Made by a program: the position numbers and the translations under genes
Part shown: in pieces, positions 19,041-27,349 of the stretch
How the letters are laid out: every line of letters begins with the position of its first letter
How positions within the stretch are numbered: the first letter of the stretch is position 1
From: Streptomyces sp. Sge12
GTDB lineage: Bacteria; Actinomycetota; Actinomycetes; Streptomycetales; Streptomycetaceae
Assembly: GCF_002080455.1 (NCBI RefSeq)
Contig: NZ_CP020555.1
Coordinates: 4,297,501 to 4,361,500 of the forward strand
Direction: 5' to 3'
DNA length: 64,000 nt
The notes under the pieces: generated by a model
The model's database searches: none
What the model was told of the DNA's origin: nothing
Seen by the model: only the letters and a program-made list of their open reading frames with translations

Positions 19041-19256
19041 CTACGCCGCCGGGTGGCGGGCCGCGTCCTTGCGGGCCAGGTCGCGGGAGCGGCGGGCCGG
19101 ACCGGTCCAGCCGCAGGTGCAGACGGCGAGGCAGAACGATCCGCGATCGGCGGTGGATGTGGTGTGGCCGGCCGGCGGCTCCGGCTGCGCGTGCGGCCGT
19201 GGGAGCGGCAGGGAGTCAAGCGGAGGGACCAGTGTCGCTTCGGTGTGCGGTTCCAC
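19041..19256 (-). CDS. small hypothetical protein with CxCGWxG motif
   Basis: A 71-residue protein read from GTG at 19256. Its C-terminal half has CLAVCTCGWTGPARRSRDLARKDA, resembling small Streptomyces proteins with a CxCGW motif followed by a basic helix. The three Cys could bind metal. The start is weakly supported (GGAGAG almost abuts the GTG). Function unknown. Confidence 0.5.
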   Translation of the reverse strand: MEPHTEATLVPPLDSLPLPRPHAQPEPPAGHTTSTADRGSFCLAVCTCGWTGPARRSRDLARKDAARHPAA

Positions 19257-19387
19257 CTCTCCACGGTACCGGGGCGGGCGCCGGGCGGGGAGGGCGCGTC
19301 CCCGTGACGGGAAACCCCGGACCTCGTTAAACGGAGCGGGTGGGGGCCTCGGGCAAGCAGCGGTCATGCGTTGGGGGTTGGCAGGCG

Positions 19388-20221
19388 ATGGTGGTTCACC
19401 AGCACAGGCGTCGGCGCGGGCCTGCCGGTGAGGCGGTGCTCGCCGTCGGCGTCGCCCTGGCGGTCACGGCGATGAGCGGGTGCGCGGGCGACGGGAACGA
19501 CGACCGGCCCCCGGCGGCGGACCCGGCGGCGGTGGTCCGCGGGGCCGCCGACGCACTGGTGCGGACCGGCAGCGCCCGCGCCCGTACGGCCATGGAGATG
19601 GCCACGGGCGGGACCCGGGTCACGATCCGGGGCGAGGGCGGGGTGGACTTCAAGAACCGGATGGGGCAGCTCCTGGTGATGCTCCCGGCCGATGTGAAGG
19701 GCAAGGCCGAGCACCGGCCCATCACCGAGCTGCTCGTGCCGGGCGCGCTGTACATGAAGAACCGCGGCGCGGGCGTCCCGGACGACAAGTGGGTCCGGGT
19801 CGACACGACGACCCTCGGCGACGGGAACCTGGTGACGGGCGGGGCCACCGATCCGCTGGTCGCGGCCGAGCTGCTGCGGGGCGCGCAGCAGGTGACGTAC
19901 GTGGGGGAGACCGAGGTGGCCGGCACCAAGGTGCGGCACTACCGGGGAACCACGGACATCGGGCGGGCGGCGGGGAGCGCGTCCCCGGGGGTGCGGGGAG
20001 CGCTGGAGGCGGCGGCGAAAGGGTTCAGCAAGGACGCCGTGCCGTTCGACGCCTACCTGGACGAGGAGGGCCGCCTGCGGAAGGTCAGGCACCGGTTCAC
20101 GTACGTCAACAATGGCGTGATCGATGTGTCGTCGACCACGTTGCTGTACGGGTTCGGGACGCCGGTGACCGTCGTATTGCCCGCAACTGGGGACATTTAC
20201 GCCGGGAAGATCGCCGACTAG
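19388..20221 (+). CDS. putative lipoprotein (LppX/LprG-like fold suspected)
   Basis: A 277-residue exported protein. Basic N-terminus (HQHRRRR), hydrophobic core, and lipobox-like TAMSGC with Cys32. The mature part has repeated amphipathic beta strands typical of LolA/LppX-like lipid-binding lipoproteins (LYMKNRGAGVPDDKWVRVD, RKVRHRFTY). It may carry a lipid or sense envelope state. ATG at 19388 gives the signal peptide the usual length. No operon partner: the next gene starts 180 nt downstream. Confidence 0.75.
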   Translation: MVVHQHRRRRGPAGEAVLAVGVALAVTAMSGCAGDGNDDRPPAADPAAVVRGAADALVRTGSARARTAMEMATGGTRVTIRGEGGVDFKNRMGQLLVMLPADVKGKAEHRPITELLVPGALYMKNRGAGVPDDKWVRVDTTTLGDGNLVTGGATDPLVAAELLRGAQQVTYVGETEVAGTKVRHYRGTTDIGRAAGSASPGVRGALEAAAKGFSKDAVPFDAYLDEEGRLRKVRHRFTYVNNGVIDVSSTTLLYGFGTPVTVVLPATGDIYAGKIAD

Positions 20222-20401
20222 TGGGGATGGTGAGGGAGGGGCGGCGCGATCGGGCCATGGCCCGGTATCCGGAAATGGTCCATCCGTGTCATGCGGGGAG
20301 CGGCGCGGCCTCCCTACGCTGAGAAGCCGGGCGCCGGCGCGTGGTGCGGTGCGGTATGACCGAAGACGGCCGCTGGCCGGTGGCAGATTGAGGTGACACG
20401 C

Positions 20402-20548
20402 GTGACTCCCGCAGGCGGTACGACGGTGCAGGACCACGTTGCTCTCGCCGAGATCGAGCTGTGTGGTGAGCTGATCATCGCTGCGTCGGCGGCGGTCGAG
20501 GAGCGGTTGAGCCTGGACCGGATCGACGAGGTCCTGCTCGGGCAGTAG
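20402..20548 (+). CDS. 48-residue hypothetical protein
   Basis: A 48-residue ORF from GTG at 20402 to TAG at 20546-20548. A strong GAGGTGA at 20390-20396 lies 5 nt upstream. The protein is acidic and mostly helical, ending ERLSLDRIDEVLLGQ, a pattern I recall from short conserved Streptomyces proteins. It has normal third-position GC bias. Single Cys at residue 21. Function unknown; soluble, no signal. Confidence 0.7.
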   Translation: MTPAGGTTVQDHVALAEIELCGELIIAASAAVEERLSLDRIDEVLLGQ

Positions 20549-20581
20549 CCGGCCGCCGTGGTGGCCAGGGGCCTGGAGTGG

Positions 20582-20640
20582 GGCCGGCGCCGTCGCCGGG
20601 CTCCGCCCCGGAGCCCGCGCCTCGAACGCCGGCGGGGCCG
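20582..20640 (+). repeat. dispersed GC-rich repeat, copy 3
   Basis: Contains GCCCGCGCCTCGAACGCCGG followed by CGGGGCCGG, preceded by an invertible CCGGGCTCCGCCCCGG. Intergenic, between the 3' ends of the 48-residue gene and the convergent csoR-like gene. Confidence 0.8.
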
Positions 20641-20666
20641 GGACCGGCCGGCCGGGGCCGGGGCGG

Positions 20667-20993
20667 TCAGGTGCGCAGGAGGCGGGCGATGGCCTTGGTG
20701 GCCTCCTCGACCTTGGCGTCGATTTCCGTACCGCCCTTGACCGCGGCGTCGGCGACGCAGTGCCGCAGGTGTTCCTCCAGCAGCTGGAGCGCGAAGGACT
20801 GCAGTGCCTTCGTGCTCGCGGAGACCTGGGTGAGTATGTCGATGCAGTAGACGTCCTCGTCGACGAGCCGCTGGAGGCCGCGGATCTGGCCCTCGATCCG
20901 GCGCAGTCGCTTGAGGTGTTCGTCTTTCTGGTGGTGGTAGCCGTGGACGGTCCCGGAGCCCTCCGCGGAGCCCTCCGCCTCGATGGTCGTCAT
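20667..20993 (-). CDS. csoR: CsoR-family copper-sensing repressor
   Basis: A 108-residue all-helical metal-sensitive repressor of the CsoR/RcnR family. The Cu(I) ligand set is present: Cys50 (in VYCIDIL), His75 and Cys79 (in EHLRHC), which separates it from RcnR and FrmR types. It is expected to form a tetramer and release its operator on copper binding. ATG at 20993 has GGGAGG about 5 nt upstream. A palindrome 32 nt upstream of the start (21025-21041) suggests autoregulation. No copper exporter or chaperone gene is adjacent, so its main targets are elsewhere. Confidence 0.9.
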   Translation of the reverse strand: MTTIEAEGSAEGSGTVHGYHHQKDEHLKRLRRIEGQIRGLQRLVDEDVYCIDILTQVSASTKALQSFALQLLEEHLRHCVADAAVKGGTEIDAKVEEATKAIARLLRT

Positions 20994-21024
20994 ACGTCCT
21001 CCCGTGGTCCGGAACGAGGGATGC

Positions 21025-21041
21025 ATACCCCTCATGGGTAT
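21025..21041. promoter_or_regulatory. probable CsoR operator
   Basis: ATACCC-CTCAT-GGGTAT, a perfect 6-bp dyad with 5-nt spacer, just upstream of the CsoR gene. Known CsoR operators are GC-centred dyads with TACCC/GGGTA arms, so autoregulation is inferred. Confidence 0.7.
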
Positions 21042-21187
21042 AGAATACCGGGCCCCGCCGCACCGGGCAGGGGTCCGTGGTCCTCACTCTGCCTGATGGA
21101 GGACACTGGGGAACGGCCGGTTAGCCGTGGCCGGGGGATGCGCCTAGCATCAGCCTGACCGAATCCAATGCACCCCGAGGACCTCAC

Positions 21188-21808
21188 GTGCGATTTCGTC
21201 TGACCCCCAGGGAGACGAGCTTCTACGACATGTTCGCCGCATCCGCGGACAACATCGTCACGGGCTCCAAGCTCCTGATGGAACTGCTCGGAGCGGACTC
21301 CTCCGCCCGGGCCGAGATCGCGGAGCGGATGCGGGCAGCGGAGCACGCGGGGGACGACGCCACTCACGCGATCTTCCACCAGCTGAACTCCTCCTTCATC
21401 ACGCCGTTCGACCGCGAGGACATCTACAACCTGGCCTCGTCGCTCGACGACATCATGGACTTCATGGAGGAGGCCGTCGACCTCGTCGTCCTCTACAACG
21501 TCGAGGAGCTTCCCAAGGGTGTGGAGCAGCAGATCGAGGTCCTGGCCCGCGCGGCCGAGCTGACCGCCGAGGCCATGCCGCACCTGCGGACGATGGACAA
21601 CCTCACCGAGTACTGGATCGAGGTCAACCGCCTTGAGAACCAGGCCGACCAGATCCACCGCAAGCTGCTCGCCCAGCTCTTCAACGGCAAGTACGACGCC
21701 ATCGAGGTGCTGAAGCTCAAGCAGATCGTCGACGTGCTGGAAGAGGCGGCCGACGCGTTCGAGCACGTTGCGAACACGGTGGAGACCATCGCGGTCAAGG
21801 AGTCCTGA
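21188..21808 (+). CDS. DUF47 (PhoU-like) Pit accessory protein
   Basis: A 206-residue all-helical PhoU-like protein of the DUF47 group (start MRFRLTPRETSFYDMF, with acidic metal-binding repeats such as EHAGDDATH and ENQADQIHR). Members are encoded next to Pit transporters and are thought to modulate them. The gene uses GTG at 21188, and the pit gene starts 5 nt after its stop, so the two form an operon. Confidence 0.92.
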   Translation: MRFRLTPRETSFYDMFAASADNIVTGSKLLMELLGADSSARAEIAERMRAAEHAGDDATHAIFHQLNSSFITPFDREDIYNLASSLDDIMDFMEEAVDLVVLYNVEELPKGVEQQIEVLARAAELTAEAMPHLRTMDNLTEYWIEVNRLENQADQIHRKLLAQLFNGKYDAIEVLKLKQIVDVLEEAADAFEHVANTVETIAVKES

Positions 21809-21813
21809 ACCTC

Positions 21814-22812
21814 GTGGACACCTTCGCTCTGGTCGTGACCATCGCCGTCGCGCTCGGCTTCACGTATACGAACGGTTTTCACGACTCCGCGAACGCGATC
21901 GCGACCTCCGTCTCGACGCGGGCGCTGACCCCGCGCGCGGCGCTGGCCATGGCGGCCGTGATGAACCTCGCCGGTGCCTTCCTGGGCAGCGGGGTGGCCA
22001 AGACGGTCAGCGAGGGCCTGATCGAGACGCCCCACGGCAGCACCGGCATGTGGATCCTGTTCGCGGCGCTGGTCGGCGCCATCGTCTGGAACCTGATCAC
22101 CTGGTACTTCGGCCTGCCCTCGTCCTCCTCGCACGCCCTCTTCGGCGGCATGGTGGGTGCGGCGCTGGCCGGTGGCACGGGTGTCATCTGGAGCGGGGTG
22201 ATCGACAAGGTCGTCATCCCGATGTTCGTCTCGCCGGTCGTGGGTCTGCTCATCGGCTACCTGGTGATGGTGGTCATCCTGTGGATGTTCCGCCGCTCCA
22301 ACCCGCACAAGGCCAAGCACGGCTTCCGTATCGCGCAGACGGTGTCGGCGGCGGCCATGGCGCTCGGCCACGGTCTCCAGGACGCGCAGAAGACGATGGG
22401 CATCGTCGTGATGGCCCTGGTCATCGCCGATGTGCAGACCGCCGACGCGGCGATCCCGGTCTGGGTCAAGATCGTGTGCGCCGTGATGCTGTCGCTGGGT
22501 ACGTACGCGGGTGGCTGGCGCATCATGCGCACCCTCGGCCGCAAGATCATCGAGCTGGACCCGCCGCAGGGCTTCGCGGCGGAGACCACCGGCGCCTCGA
22601 TCATGTTCGGTTCGGCGTACCTCTTCCACGCGCCGATCTCCACCACCCACGTGATCACCTCGGCGATCATGGGTGTGGGTGCGACCAAGCGTGTGAACGC
22701 GGTCCGCTGGGGCGTCGCCAAGAACATCGTCATGGGCTGGTTCATCACGATGCCGGCCGCGGCCCTGGTCGCCGCGCTCAGCTTCTGGGTCGTGAACCTG
22801 GCCTTCGGCTAG
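21814..22812 (+). CDS. low-affinity inorganic phosphate transporter (Pit family)
   Basis: A 332-residue integral membrane transporter with about ten helices. The duplicated PiT signatures are visible: GFHDSANAIATSVSTRALTP near the N-terminus and GTYAGGWRIMRTLGRKII in the second half. It would import phosphate (usually as a metal-phosphate complex) by proton symport. GTG start at 21814, 5 nt after the DUF47 stop. A strong terminator follows. The high-affinity pst operon converges on it. Confidence 0.94.
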   Translation: MDTFALVVTIAVALGFTYTNGFHDSANAIATSVSTRALTPRAALAMAAVMNLAGAFLGSGVAKTVSEGLIETPHGSTGMWILFAALVGAIVWNLITWYFGLPSSSSHALFGGMVGAALAGGTGVIWSGVIDKVVIPMFVSPVVGLLIGYLVMVVILWMFRRSNPHKAKHGFRIAQTVSAAAMALGHGLQDAQKTMGIVVMALVIADVQTADAAIPVWVKIVCAVMLSLGTYAGGWRIMRTLGRKIIELDPPQGFAAETTGASIMFGSAYLFHAPISTTHVITSAIMGVGATKRVNAVRWGVAKNIVMGWFITMPAAALVAALSFWVVNLAFG

Positions 22813-22835
22813 CGGCTCCGCCCGGGAACGAAAGC

Positions 22836-22875
22836 GGGCCGGCTCCCCCCACCCAGGGGGAGCCGGCCCTTTTTT
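22836..22875 (+). terminator. terminator of the DUF47-pit operon
   Basis: A perfect 14-bp stem (GGGCCGGCTCCCCC, 22836-22849, with complement 22856-22869), 6-nt loop and a run of six T. Strong intrinsic terminator. Confidence 0.95.
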
Positions 22876-22921
22876 CTTTCGCCTTGCGGTGGCACCGCCA
22901 TGCAGCACCGCAGGACGTCTT

Positions 22922-22942
22922 CCATGCGGCGGAGCCGCATGG
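22922..22942 (-). terminator. hairpin after pstB
   Basis: CCATGCGGC-GGA-GCCGCATGG, a perfect 9-bp stem with a 3-nt loop, 13 nt beyond the pstB stop. No T-run on the minus strand, so it may be a U-less Streptomyces terminator or an RNA-stabilising hairpin. Confidence 0.55.
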
Positions 22943-22954
22943 CGTCGCGGGGGT

Positions 22955-23731
22955 CTAGCCGAAGCGGCCCGAGATGTAGTCCTCGGTCGCCTGGACGGAC
23001 GGGTTCGAGAAGATCCGGTCCGTGTCGTCGAGCTCGATGAGCTTGCCGGGCTGGCCGACGGCCGACAGGTTGAAGAAGGCGGTGCGGTCCGAGACGCGGG
23101 CCGCCTGCTGCATGTTGTGCGTCACGATGACGATCGTGAAGCGCTCCTTGAGCTCGCCGATCAGGTCCTCGATCGCCAGCGTGGAGATCGGGTCGAGGGC
23201 CGAGCAGGGCTCGTCCATCAGCAGGACCTGGGGCTCGACCGCGATGGCGCGGGCGATGCACAGGCGCTGCTGCTGACCGCCGGAGAGGCCGGAGCCGGGC
23301 TTGTTCAGGCGGTCCTTGACCTCGTTCCAGAGGTTGGCGCCCTGGAGCGACTTCTCGACGATGTCCGTGAGCTCGGACTTCTTGAAGCTGCCGTTCAGCC
23401 GCAGGCCCGCCGCCACGTTGTCGAAGATCGACATGGTGGGGAAGGGATTCGGGCGCTGGAAGACCATGCCGACGGTGCGGCGGACCGCGACCGGGTCCAC
23501 GCCGGCGCCGTACAGGTTCTCGTCGTCCAGCAGGACCTTGCCCTCGACGCGGCCGCCGGGGGTGACCTCGTGCATGCGGTTGAGGGTGCGCAGGAAGGTG
23601 GACTTGCCGCAGCCGGAGGGGCCGATGAAGGCCGTCACGGAGCGGGGCTCCACGGTCATCGAGATGTCATCGATGGCCTTGTGGGTTCCGTAGAAGGCGG
23701 ACAGTCCGGAGACGTCGATTCGCTTCGCCAT
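22955..23731 (-). CDS. pstB: phosphate ABC transporter ATP-binding protein PstB
   Basis: A 258-residue ABC ATPase energising the high-affinity phosphate importer. Walker A GPSGCGKST (37-45), signature LSGGQQQR, Walker B VLLMDEPCSALDP, switch His in VTHNMQQA. PstB hallmarks include VGMVFQRPNPFP and the C-terminal ATEDYISGRFG. Last gene of pstSCAB, 30 nt after pstA. Controlled with pstS, presumably by PhoP under phosphate limitation. Confidence 0.98.
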   Translation of the reverse strand: MAKRIDVSGLSAFYGTHKAIDDISMTVEPRSVTAFIGPSGCGKSTFLRTLNRMHEVTPGGRVEGKVLLDDENLYGAGVDPVAVRRTVGMVFQRPNPFPTMSIFDNVAAGLRLNGSFKKSELTDIVEKSLQGANLWNEVKDRLNKPGSGLSGGQQQRLCIARAIAVEPQVLLMDEPCSALDPISTLAIEDLIGELKERFTIVIVTHNMQQAARVSDRTAFFNLSAVGQPGKLIELDDTDRIFSNPSVQATEDYISGRFG

Positions 23732-23761
23732 GAGGGGTCACTTCGCTTTCATACAGTCGCG

Positions 23762-24844
23762 TCAGCGACCGGTCTTCGGGGCCTTCCAGCGGGCGATGCC
23801 GCGGGCCACCAGATTGAGGATCATGACGAAGGCGATCAGGACGAGCGCTGCGGCCCATGCCCGGTCGTAGGAGGGCTCACTACCGACCTTGTACTGCTCC
23901 CAGATGTAGAGGGGGAGCGAGGACTGGGCGCCTTCGAAGGGGTTGCCGTTGATCAGCTGGGTGCCGAAGACCAGCAGCATGATCGGTGCGGTCTCGCCGG
24001 CGATGCGGGCGACGGCCAGCATCACACCGGTGGAGATGCCGCCGATGGCGGTGGGGAGCACGACCTTGAGGATCACGCGCCACTTCGGCACACCGAGGGC
24101 GAGGGCGGCCTCGCGCAGCTCGTTCGGGACGAGCTTGAGCATCTCCTCGGTGGAGCGGACCACGACCGGCATCATCAGGATCGACAGGGCCATCGCGCCG
24201 GCGAAGCCGGACGGGCCGAAGCCCAGCATCAGGTTCCAGGTCGTCAGGATGAACAGGCCCGCGACGATGGAGGGGATGCCGGTCATCACGTCGACGAAGA
24301 AGGTGACGGACCGGGCGAGGCGGCCCTTGCCGTACTCGACCAGGTAGACGGCGGTCAGCAGGCCGATGGGGGCCGCGATCAGGGTGGCGAGGGCGACCTG
24401 CTCGATGGTGCCGAGCAGGGCGTGGTAGACGCCGCCGCCCTCGTCGAAGCTGGTCACACCGTTCATGGAGTGGCTGAGGAAGTTGCCGCTCAGCAGCTCC
24501 AGGCCGCGGCTGATCGTGGTCCACATCAGCGAGAGCAGCGGGATGACGGCGAGGACGAAGCAGACCCACACGAGGGAGGTGGCGACGCGGTCCTTGGCCT
24601 GGCGGCCGTTCTCGACCACCGCGCTGGCGGTGTAGGTGATGGCGATGAACAGCAGGGCCGCGATGAGCCCCCACTGGACCTTGCTGTGCAGGTCGAAGGC
24701 GAGGCCGACGCCGCAGCCGAGGGCGATCGCGAGGACCGCGATGCCGGCCGGCGCCCAGCGGGGCAGGCCGCCGCGGGTGAGGCTGGCGGGGGCGGCGGAC
24801 TTGCGGGCCCGGGTGGGCCGCTGGTCCTGGATTGCGTGGCTCAT
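23762..24844 (-). CDS. pstA: phosphate ABC transporter permease PstA
   Basis: A 360-residue permease with six or seven membrane helices. The ABC permease EAA-type loop is visible (ELREAALALGVPKWRVILKVVLPTAIGGI). The N-terminus has an extra Pro/Arg-rich leader and two helices before the transport domain, common in actinobacterial PstA. Its ATG overlaps the pstC stop by one base (TGATG), indicating coupling. Confidence 0.97.
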   Translation of the reverse strand: MSHAIQDQRPTRARKSAAPASLTRGGLPRWAPAGIAVLAIALGCGVGLAFDLHSKVQWGLIAALLFIAITYTASAVVENGRQAKDRVATSLVWVCFVLAVIPLLSLMWTTISRGLELLSGNFLSHSMNGVTSFDEGGGVYHALLGTIEQVALATLIAAPIGLLTAVYLVEYGKGRLARSVTFFVDVMTGIPSIVAGLFILTTWNLMLGFGPSGFAGAMALSILMMPVVVRSTEEMLKLVPNELREAALALGVPKWRVILKVVLPTAIGGISTGVMLAVARIAGETAPIMLLVFGTQLINGNPFEGAQSSLPLYIWEQYKVGSEPSYDRAWAAALVLIAFVMILNLVARGIARWKAPKTGR

Positions 24845-25833
24845 CAGGCGTTCGCCCCCGAGAAGTCCTTGCGGCGAGCGATGATCAGCCGAGCTGCACC
24901 GTTGACCAGCAGGGTGAGCAGGAAGAGGACGAGACCGGAGGCGATCAGGGCGTCCCGGCCGAACTCGTTGGCCTCGTCGAACTTCGCGGCGATGTTCTGC
25001 GCGAAGGTACCGCCACCCGGGTTCAGGATGTGGCCGGAGATCAGGAAGCTCGGGGAGAGGACGGTCGCGACGGCCATGGTCTCGCCGAGCGCGCGGCCGA
25101 GGCCGAGCATCGACGCGGAGATGACACCGGAGCGGCCGAAGGGCAGCACCGACATCCGGATGACCTCCCAGCGGGTCGCGCCGAGGGCCAGGGCGGCCTC
25201 CTCGTTCATGCGCGGGACCTGGAGGAAGACCTCACGGCTGACGCTGGTCACGATCGGCAGGATCATGATCGCGAGCAGGATGCCGACGGTGAAGAGCGAA
25301 CGGGCGACCCCGACCTGGGTCTTCTCGAAGACGTACGTCCAGCCGAGGTACTCGTCCAGCCAGAGGTTCAGGCCGTTCAGCTGCGGGACGAGGAAGAGGG
25401 CGCCCCAGATGCCGTAGATGATCGACGGCACGGCGGCCAGCAGGTCGACCACGTAGGCGAGGGGCGCGGCCAGCTTGCGCGGCGCGTAGTGCGAGATGAA
25501 CAGGGCGATGCCGACAGCGATCGGTACCGCGATGGCCATCGCGATGATCGAGCTGACGACGGTGCCGAAGAGCAGGACGGCGATGCCGAAGACGGGCGGG
25601 TTGGCCGACGCGTTCCAGTCGAAGGTGGTGAGGAAGTTCCCCTCGTTCTTCGACAGGGCGATCGTGGCGCGGTAGGTGAGGAAGGCGGCGATCGACGCCA
25701 TGATCACCAGGAGCAGGATGCCGGAGCCCTTGGAGAGCCCGGCGAAGATCTTGTCACCGGCGCGGCCGGTGGACCTTCCGCTCTTGGCGACAGGCGGAGC
25801 CGTGTCTATCTGGGTGGGTGTGGTGGAAGCCAT
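24844..25833 (-). CDS. pstC: phosphate ABC transporter permease PstC
   Basis: A 329-residue permease with about six helices and the EAA loop (MNEEAALALGATRWEVIRMSVLPFG). Forms the membrane channel with PstA. It starts 132 nt after the pstS stop; this gap contains a 16-bp hairpin that probably reduces transcription past pstS. Confidence 0.97.
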   Translation of the reverse strand: MASTTPTQIDTAPPVAKSGRSTGRAGDKIFAGLSKGSGILLLVIMASIAAFLTYRATIALSKNEGNFLTTFDWNASANPPVFGIAVLLFGTVVSSIIAMAIAVPIAVGIALFISHYAPRKLAAPLAYVVDLLAAVPSIIYGIWGALFLVPQLNGLNLWLDEYLGWTYVFEKTQVGVARSLFTVGILLAIMILPIVTSVSREVFLQVPRMNEEAALALGATRWEVIRMSVLPFGRSGVISASMLGLGRALGETMAVATVLSPSFLISGHILNPGGGTFAQNIAAKFDEANEFGRDALIASGLVLFLLTLLVNGAARLIIARRKDFSGANA

Positions 25834-25909
25834 GGTCTTTCCGGTCTGTGTGGGGGGCAGGCCCCCTGGCGGCGGTGCACCGGATTTCCCCTGGGTGGAG
25901 GGGAAGGGT

Positions 25910-25957
25910 CCCCCGAGGTGTCGGCTGCCCGGACGGGGGTGGCCGACACCTCGGGGG
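25910..25957 (-). terminator. hairpin between pstS and pstC (probable attenuator)
   Basis: A perfect 16-bp stem (CCCCCGAGGTGTCGGC at 25910-25925 with complement at 25942-25957) and a 16-nt loop, 8 nt after the pstS stop. There is no long T-run. It may act as a partial terminator or 3' stabiliser giving more PstS than permease, as is known for other binding-protein operons. Confidence 0.8.
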
Positions 25958-25965
25958 GTCAGGAT

Positions 25966-27102
25966 TCAGCCGAGGGTGTTGATGACTTCGCGAACCTTGG
26001 CGTTGATCTCGGCCGGGATCGGCGCGTAGCCGTTCTCGAGGAGGACCTTCTGGCCCGCGTCCGAGGCGGCGTAGTTCAGGAAGGACTTCACGGTCGGGAG
26101 CGTCTCGGCCTTGTTGCCCTTGTCGCAGACGACCTCGTAGGTCACCAGGACCAGCGGGTAGGCGCCCTCGGCCTTGGTGGTGTAGTCGAGCTTCAGGGCC
26201 AGGTCGGAGCCGGTGCCGGCGATCTTGGCGGCGGCGATGGCCTTGGAGGCGTTCTCACCGGTGGCCTTGACCGGGGCGGCGGCGCCCGTGTTCAGGTCGA
26301 CGGTCTTGATGCCCTGGGCGCTGGCGAAGGAGAGCTCGAAGTAGCCGATCGCGCCGTCGACCTGCTTGACCTGCGCGGCGACACCGGCGGAGCCGGAAGC
26401 GGCCTGGCCACCCGGGGCGGCCCACTTCTTCGCGGCCTCGTGCGGCCAGGCGTCGGGGGCGGCGGCCTTGAGGTACTTGGTGACGTTCTCGGTGGTGCCC
26501 GAGTCGTCGGAGCGGTGGAAGGCCTGGATGGCGGTGGAGGGAAGCGTGACGCCGGGGTTCAGCTTCTTGATCGCCTCGTCGTCCCACTTCTTGATCTTGT
26601 CGTTGAAGATGTTGGCGATCGTGGCGGCGTCGAGGTTCAGCTTGTCCACACCTGCGACGTTGAAGCCGAGGGCGACGGGGCCGCCGACCATCGGGAGGTC
26701 GATGCCCTGGCCACCGGTGCAGATCTTCTTCGACTCCTCGACCTGCTCCGGCTTCAGCGCCGAGTCGGAGCCGGCGAAACCGACGGTGCCCTGGTTGAAG
26801 GCGACGATGCCCTCACCGGAGGAGGAGGACTTGTAGTTGACCTCGACGCCGGAGCAGGCGGCCATGTAGTTCTTGATCCACAGCTCGATCGCGTTCTTCT
26901 GCGCGGAGGAGCCGGACGCCAGGAGCTTGCCCTTGGCGTCGTCGCACTTGATGTCGCCCGCGGCGGCCGCGGAGGGCTTCGCCGAGCCGTCGGTCCCCTT
27001 GGTGTTGTCGTCCGAGCCGCACGCCGTGAGGACCAGGGCGCCGGACACGACAAGCGCCCCGAGGGCGGAGGCACGAAGCATGTTCTTGCGCTGAAGCTTC
27101 AC
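25966..27102 (-). CDS. pstS: phosphate-binding lipoprotein PstS
   Basis: A 378-residue periplasmic-type binding lipoprotein. The lipobox is LTACGS with Cys28 after a short basic and hydrophobic signal. Phosphate-binding features include ASGSSAQKNAIELWIKNY, the SGEGIVAFNQGTVGFAGSD segment, and HRSDDSGTTENVTKYL. First gene of pstSCAB. Preceded by an array of 11-bp-phased PhoP boxes about 140-180 nt upstream of the start. Confidence 0.97.
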   Translation of the reverse strand: MKLQRKNMLRASALGALVVSGALVLTACGSDDNTKGTDGSAKPSAAAAGDIKCDDAKGKLLASGSSAQKNAIELWIKNYMAACSGVEVNYKSSSSGEGIVAFNQGTVGFAGSDSALKPEQVEESKKICTGGQGIDLPMVGGPVALGFNVAGVDKLNLDAATIANIFNDKIKKWDDEAIKKLNPGVTLPSTAIQAFHRSDDSGTTENVTKYLKAAAPDAWPHEAAKKWAAPGGQAASGSAGVAAQVKQVDGAIGYFELSFASAQGIKTVDLNTGAAAPVKATGENASKAIAAAKIAGTGSDLALKLDYTTKAEGAYPLVLVTYEVVCDKGNKAETLPTVKSFLNYAASDAGQKVLLENGYAPIPAEINAKVREVINTLG

Positions 27103-27243
27103 TTTTCGGGTGTTCCTTCCAGAAGCCGCCGGCCGCTTTCTGTATCGGGGCGGCGTGCGAAGAGGACTGCGTCGGTGGTGCGCGGCTGAGCTGCTCCGTC
27201 TGCAAGCGACTCGCTCCGTGCATCACCGAAATTAGGCAGAACA

Positions 27244-27283
27244 GGTGAAGCAGCCGACCGGCCCGAGTGAACGGACGGTGAAC
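27244..27283 (-). promoter_or_regulatory. PhoP (PHO) boxes upstream of pstS
   Basis: On the minus strand GTTCACC begins at 27283, GTTCACT at 27272 and CTTCACC at 27250: direct repeats spaced 11 and 22 nt. Eleven-nt direct repeat units of GTTCACC type are the known Streptomyces PhoP binding sites. Strong induction of pstS on phosphate starvation is inferred. Confidence 0.85.
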
Positions 27284-27349
27284 CGTGGCGGACGACCCGG
27301 TGCGCCGCCGGCCGGTCGCCCACAGCCGTCATCATCCGTTACCCGCACG

